A stretch of 7,962 nucleotides of DNA from Coriobacteriales bacterium (GTDB lineage: Bacteria > Actinomycetota > Coriobacteriia > Coriobacteriales > UBA8131). The stretch covers positions 1-7,962 of the forward strand of contig JAIRZP010000217.1 in the NCBI GenBank assembly GCA_031267175.1, in the 5' to 3' direction. This document shows, piece by piece, positions 6,205-7,962 of the stretch (positions are counted from its first letter, which is position 1; every line of letters starts with the position of its first letter). Under the pieces are notes generated by a model. That model was not told where the DNA came from and did not search any database. It was given only the letters and a program-made list of their open reading frames with translations. A program made the position numbers and the translations under genes.

Positions 6205-6876
6205 TCAGGCGTTTCCTGTTAAGGTATCCCTCAGTTTCTCGATGAGAGGCTCCAGGGTGGCCTGGTCTATCTTGAGCCCGTCATAATCGACCAGGGGAAT
6301 CAGGAACCCCTCGGGCAGCAGGGCAAAAAAGGTCTTGAAGTCAAACGCCAGCAGCGTTAAGGGATCGAGCGGCAGCTCGTTCTTGAGGGCGTAGTACATG
6401 AGATCGTAGACCCCGTTACTCGCAACGATAATGGCCGGCATCAGCACGTCACCCGCCTCGGGCACGTTTCCTCCCAGGCTGAAGGAACGGAGCGCCCAGT
6501 TGGCGTTGGAGGTCAAGAGCTCATTGGTTACCTCGCGATAGAAGAATGCCTCAAAGAACAGCCTGCAGTTATTGTCGTCTGCCAGCAGAAAGGCGTAGTA
6601 GATCTGACCGATAAGGTACAGGGTCGAGGCATCATCGCGCCTGCCTCGTCTGGGCAAGCGATCAACGATGATGACAATCTCATCCAGCAGTTTTTCGATA
6701 AACAGCACGAAGAGCTGCCATTTCTTGGGAAAGTAATACTGCACGTTGGTTTTTTTACTGCCGGATTCCCGCGCGATACACTCATAGGTCGTGCTGTCGT
6801 AGCCGCGCTCGATGAAGAGGCGAAACGCCGTCTGTACAATCTGCTTATAGGCGGGTGTTCTGTTGTGCGGCGACAT
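6205..6876 (-). CDS. TetR-like transcriptional regulator
   Basis: The 223-residue product starts with a TetR-type helix-turn-helix: AYKQIVQTAFRLFIERGYDS (9-28), then TTYECIARESGSKKTNVQYYFPKKWQL (29-55), with the family's F..GYxxTT and Y.F..K spacing. The remainder is helical and hydrophobic, with aromatic-rich stretches (around 92-115 and 155-195), the usual place for a ligand pocket and dimer face; no named C-terminal family is recognised. The ATG at 6876 follows a purine-rich ribosome site (CTCCCTC on the plus strand, 6880-6886). The stop converges with the DUF422 gene 164 bp away. The upstream region has a cluster of inverted and direct TACCC/GGGTA half-sites (6975-7027), so autoregulation is plausible. 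It shows no close likeness to the other TetR protein in the window. Confidence 0.85.
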   Translation of the reverse strand: MSPHNRTPAYKQIVQTAFRLFIERGYDSTTYECIARESGSKKTNVQYYFPKKWQLFVLFIEKLLDEIVIIVDRLPRRGRRDDASTLYLIGQIYYAFLLADDNNCRLFFEAFFYREVTNELLTSNANWALRSFSLGGNVPEAGDVLMPAIIVASNGVYDLMYYALKNELPLDPLTLLAFDFKTFFALLPEGFLIPLVDYDGLKIDQATLEPLIEKLRDTLTGNA

Positions 6877-6973
6877 GGTCTCCCTCTGTTTGGTAGCTGT
6901 TTCGTTGACCAGCGTGCTTTAATGGTGCGCAGGCCAGGCTGAGCTCTCGAATGCTCGCGGCAAAGCAGGTATC

Positions 6974-6979
6974 AGTATA
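6974..6979 (-). promoter_or_regulatory. Possible -10 box for the second TetR gene
   Basis: On the minus strand this reads TATACT (5/6 to consensus) about 100 bp before the start at 6876, inside the left arm of the dyad. The hexamer 17 bp upstream (CTGCGG) is not a -35 match, so the promoter would be weak or activator-dependent. Confidence 0.3.
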
Positions 6980-7027
6980 CCCTACGAGAGTAGTACCCGC
7001 AGGGTATACGATTATCTCAGGGTGTAC
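6975..7027. promoter_or_regulatory. Cluster of GGGTA/TACCC half-sites, candidate operator
   Basis: GTATACCCT (6975-6983) and AGGGTATAC (7001-7009) are perfect inverted arms 26 bp apart. Between them TACCC (6994-6998) pairs with GGGTA (7002-7006) across three bases. AGGGTGTAC (7019-7027) is a one-mismatch direct copy 18 bp downstream. So there are four related half-sites in 53 bp, upstream of the TetR gene at 6205-6876. Confidence 0.6.
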
Positions 7028-7086
7028 AGCCTTGCGAGCTCTACTGTTCGCACACCCCCACTGTCATTGCCATGAAACTCCTCCTT

Positions 7087-7246
7087 TTTGTCATTGCGAG
7101 CGAGCCCTTCGGCTGCGCTCAGGGCAGGCTCCGCGAGCGCGGCAATCCAGTCCTTTCCTGCCATCTCGGGTTGCCTCACTCTCGCCATCCAATTGTTTAA
7201 AGGACTGGATTGTCGCGTCGCGCGATGCGCTCCTCGCAATGACAAA
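7087..7246. repeat. Composite inverted-repeat element (MITE-like dispersed repeat)
   Basis: Terminal 14-bp arms TTTGTCATTGCGAG (7087-7100) and its exact complement (7233-7246) enclose a second exact pair, CAATCCAGTCCTTT (7143-7156) and its complement (7199-7212). Left and right halves are thus two opposed copies of one unit around a 42-bp centre. The left copy is longer because of an extra segment holding a CCCTTCGGCTGCGCTCAGGG hairpin, flanked by GCGAGCG direct repeats (7096-7102 and 7133-7139). Units beginning TCATTGCGAG and containing CAATCC are a known dispersed repeat type in many bacterial genomes. No target-site duplication is obvious and no transposase is near. Confidence 0.85.
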
Positions 7247-7287
7247 GGGGACGTCAGTAATTCTCAAGGAGTATGAACTGAGAGGCG

Positions 7288-7869
7288 CTAGATGATTATC
7301 TCATCATAATCCGGGTCGTGCATGCAGTCCTTGACTCTCATGATGAGATTGGGATATGTTGTGCTCGACGGGGGCAGGGGGGCGGCGTCGGCGGTCACGG
7401 GATCTCCGCCCGCGTACGCCGAGAGCAATTCCCTTATGGGCTTGAACTCGAGCACCCGTTGAGGACAGGAGGCAACGCAGGACACCGCTTCTCCCTTCCT
7501 GCGAAGCGAGAGGCAGCCATCGCATTTTGCCGCCACCCCGGAACTGAGCAGCGTAATGGCCCCGTAGACGCAGGCATCGACGCACGCGCCGCAGCCGGTG
7601 CACCGCTCGCCATCGATCAATACGAGCCCCAGCTCGTCTCTGAAGAAGGCAGCTTCCGGGCAGGCCAGCAGGCAGGCGGGGGCCTCACAATGGTTGCACG
7701 CCAGCGAGAGGTGGTACATACGCGGCGTATAGCCGCTGCCAGTGGTAAAGGTGCGCACCGTGCGGAAGTTCTCACCCACTGCCAGATTATGCACATCCTT
7801 ACAGGCAACCTGACAGGTGTGGCAGCCAATGCAGTTCTCGGCGTCAAAGGCAAAACCGTAGTGTTCCAT
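7288..7869 (-). CDS. DmsB-like four-cluster [4Fe-4S] electron-transfer subunit of a molybdopterin oxidoreductase
   Basis: This 193-residue protein opens MEHYGFAFDAENC, as DmsB-type subunits do. Sixteen cysteines fall in four groups: CIGCHTCQVAC, CNHCEAPACLLAC, CTGCGACVDAC and CDGCLSLRRKGEAVSCVASC, the full set for four cubane clusters. It carries electrons between the molybdopterin subunit and a partner such as a membrane anchor or quinol. Length is near the DmsB norm (about 200). The ATG at 7869 is chosen because AAGGAG (7878-7883) is 8 nt away; the ATG at 7875 is only 2 nt from it. It follows the catalytic-subunit gene by about 12 nt, an operon. No dmsC-type anchor or chaperone gene follows; the next 411 bp hold a repeat. 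Tail residues after about 150 are a non-Cys-cluster extension ending DYDEIII. The specific substrate is unknown. Confidence 0.9.
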   Translation of the reverse strand: MEHYGFAFDAENCIGCHTCQVACKDVHNLAVGENFRTVRTFTTGSGYTPRMYHLSLACNHCEAPACLLACPEAAFFRDELGLVLIDGERCTGCGACVDACVYGAITLLSSGVAAKCDGCLSLRRKGEAVSCVASCPQRVLEFKPIRELLSAYAGGDPVTADAAPLPPSSTTYPNLIMRVKDCMHDPDYDEIII

Positions 7870-7877
7870 GTCCATGT

Positions 7878-7883
7878 CTCCTT
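7878..7883 (-). promoter_or_regulatory. Shine-Dalgarno deciding the dmsB-like start
   Basis: On the minus strand AAGGAG lies 2 nt before the ATG at 7875 and 8 nt before the in-frame ATG at 7869. The latter spacing is normal, and the resulting N-terminus fits the family better. Confidence 0.65.
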
Positions 7884-7962
7884 ACTCCGCCATCCTCGGC
7901 AGGATAGGCTCCATCAGGGCGTCGGCCGGTAGCGCCACTGGCCCGTCGTACTTCTCGTAATT
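7882..7962 (-). CDS. C-terminal end of a probable DmsA-like molybdopterin oxidoreductase catalytic subunit (cut by window edge)
   Basis: An open frame enters from the right edge and ends at TAA (7882-7884), giving 26 residues, from NYEKYDGPVALPADALM to the end PRMAE. The fragment is too short to show any cofactor motif. The call rests on position: it lies immediately upstream of a DmsB-like gene with about a dozen bases between them, where the catalytic subunit of this enzyme class normally sits. The dmsB ribosome site overlaps its stop region, so translation is probably coupled. That it is a gene end is likely; identity is inference from context. Confidence 0.55.
   Translation of the reverse strand, partial: NYEKYDGPVALPADALMEPILPRMAE

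Larger units (their letters stand above)
6877..7287. other. Gene-free region of 411 bp between the second TetR gene and the dmsB-like gene
   Basis: Both flanking genes are on the minus strand. The right half is a 160-bp inverted-repeat element (7087-7246). The left half holds the TetR promoter region with the half-site cluster at 6975-7027. Open frames across it give repeat-type sequence such as LRLRSGQAPRARQSS, commonly produced by such elements and not a protein. No classical terminator (GC stem plus T-run) is visible for the dms-like genes. Confidence 0.8.

Noticed and set aside
6951..7295. 114-codon plus-strand frame in the gene-free region
   Set aside because: It runs through the inverted-repeat element and yields the typical repeat-derived peptide LRLRSGQAPRARQSS; no ribosome site.
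7318..7932. 204-codon open frame on the plus strand
   Set aside because: It is antisense to the DmsB-like gene with its four cysteine clusters; no recognisable protein features.

Overview
The window looks like accessory metabolic DNA from a GC-rich anaerobic actinobacterium, most likely a gut coriobacterium (Eggerthellaceae or a close relative). The reasons are a two-flavin/Fe-S enoate-reductase-like protein, a DMSO-reductase-type Fe-S subunit, TetR regulators next to membrane proteins, and GC-biased third codon positions. This placement is inference from gene content, not from a marker gene.

Layout. (1) 2-3553, plus strand: a probable operon with the 3' part of an Old Yellow Enzyme/2,4-dienoyl-CoA-reductase-like flavoprotein, then the large (DUF521) and small (DUF126) subunits of an aconitase X-type dehydratase. 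(2) 3578-4252, minus: a multi-pass membrane protein resembling the putative ABC-transporter type IV (CmpB-like) family, convergent with the operon. (3) 4367-4936, minus: a TetR regulator, divergent from (4) 5150-6040, plus: a DUF422/CruF-like 'carotenoid biosynthesis' membrane protein. The intergenic region between them has face-to-face promoters and a near-perfect 20-bp dyad over both -10 elements. (5) 6041-6204: a purine-rich hexamer-repeat tract. (6) 6205-6876, minus: a second TetR-like regulator. (7) 6877-7287: a 411-bp gene-free region with a cluster of TACCC/GGGTA half-sites and a 160-bp inverted-repeat element of the dispersed TCATTGCGAG...CTCGCAATGA type. (8) 7288-7962, minus: a DmsB-like protein with sixteen Cys in four clusters, preceded by the last 26 codons of its probable molybdopterin catalytic subunit.

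How the parts may work together. Aconitase X enzymes dehydrate hydroxy acids to unsaturated products, and the flavoprotein family reduces activated C=C bonds. The first operon is therefore plausibly a dehydrate-then-reduce module that disposes of electrons, but its substrate cannot be read from sequence. The first TetR probably controls itself and the DUF422 gene through the shared dyad. The DmsAB-like pair would be a terminal reductase or dehydrogenase; no membrane anchor gene follows dmsB here.

I see no tRNA, rRNA, CRISPR array or transposase gene.
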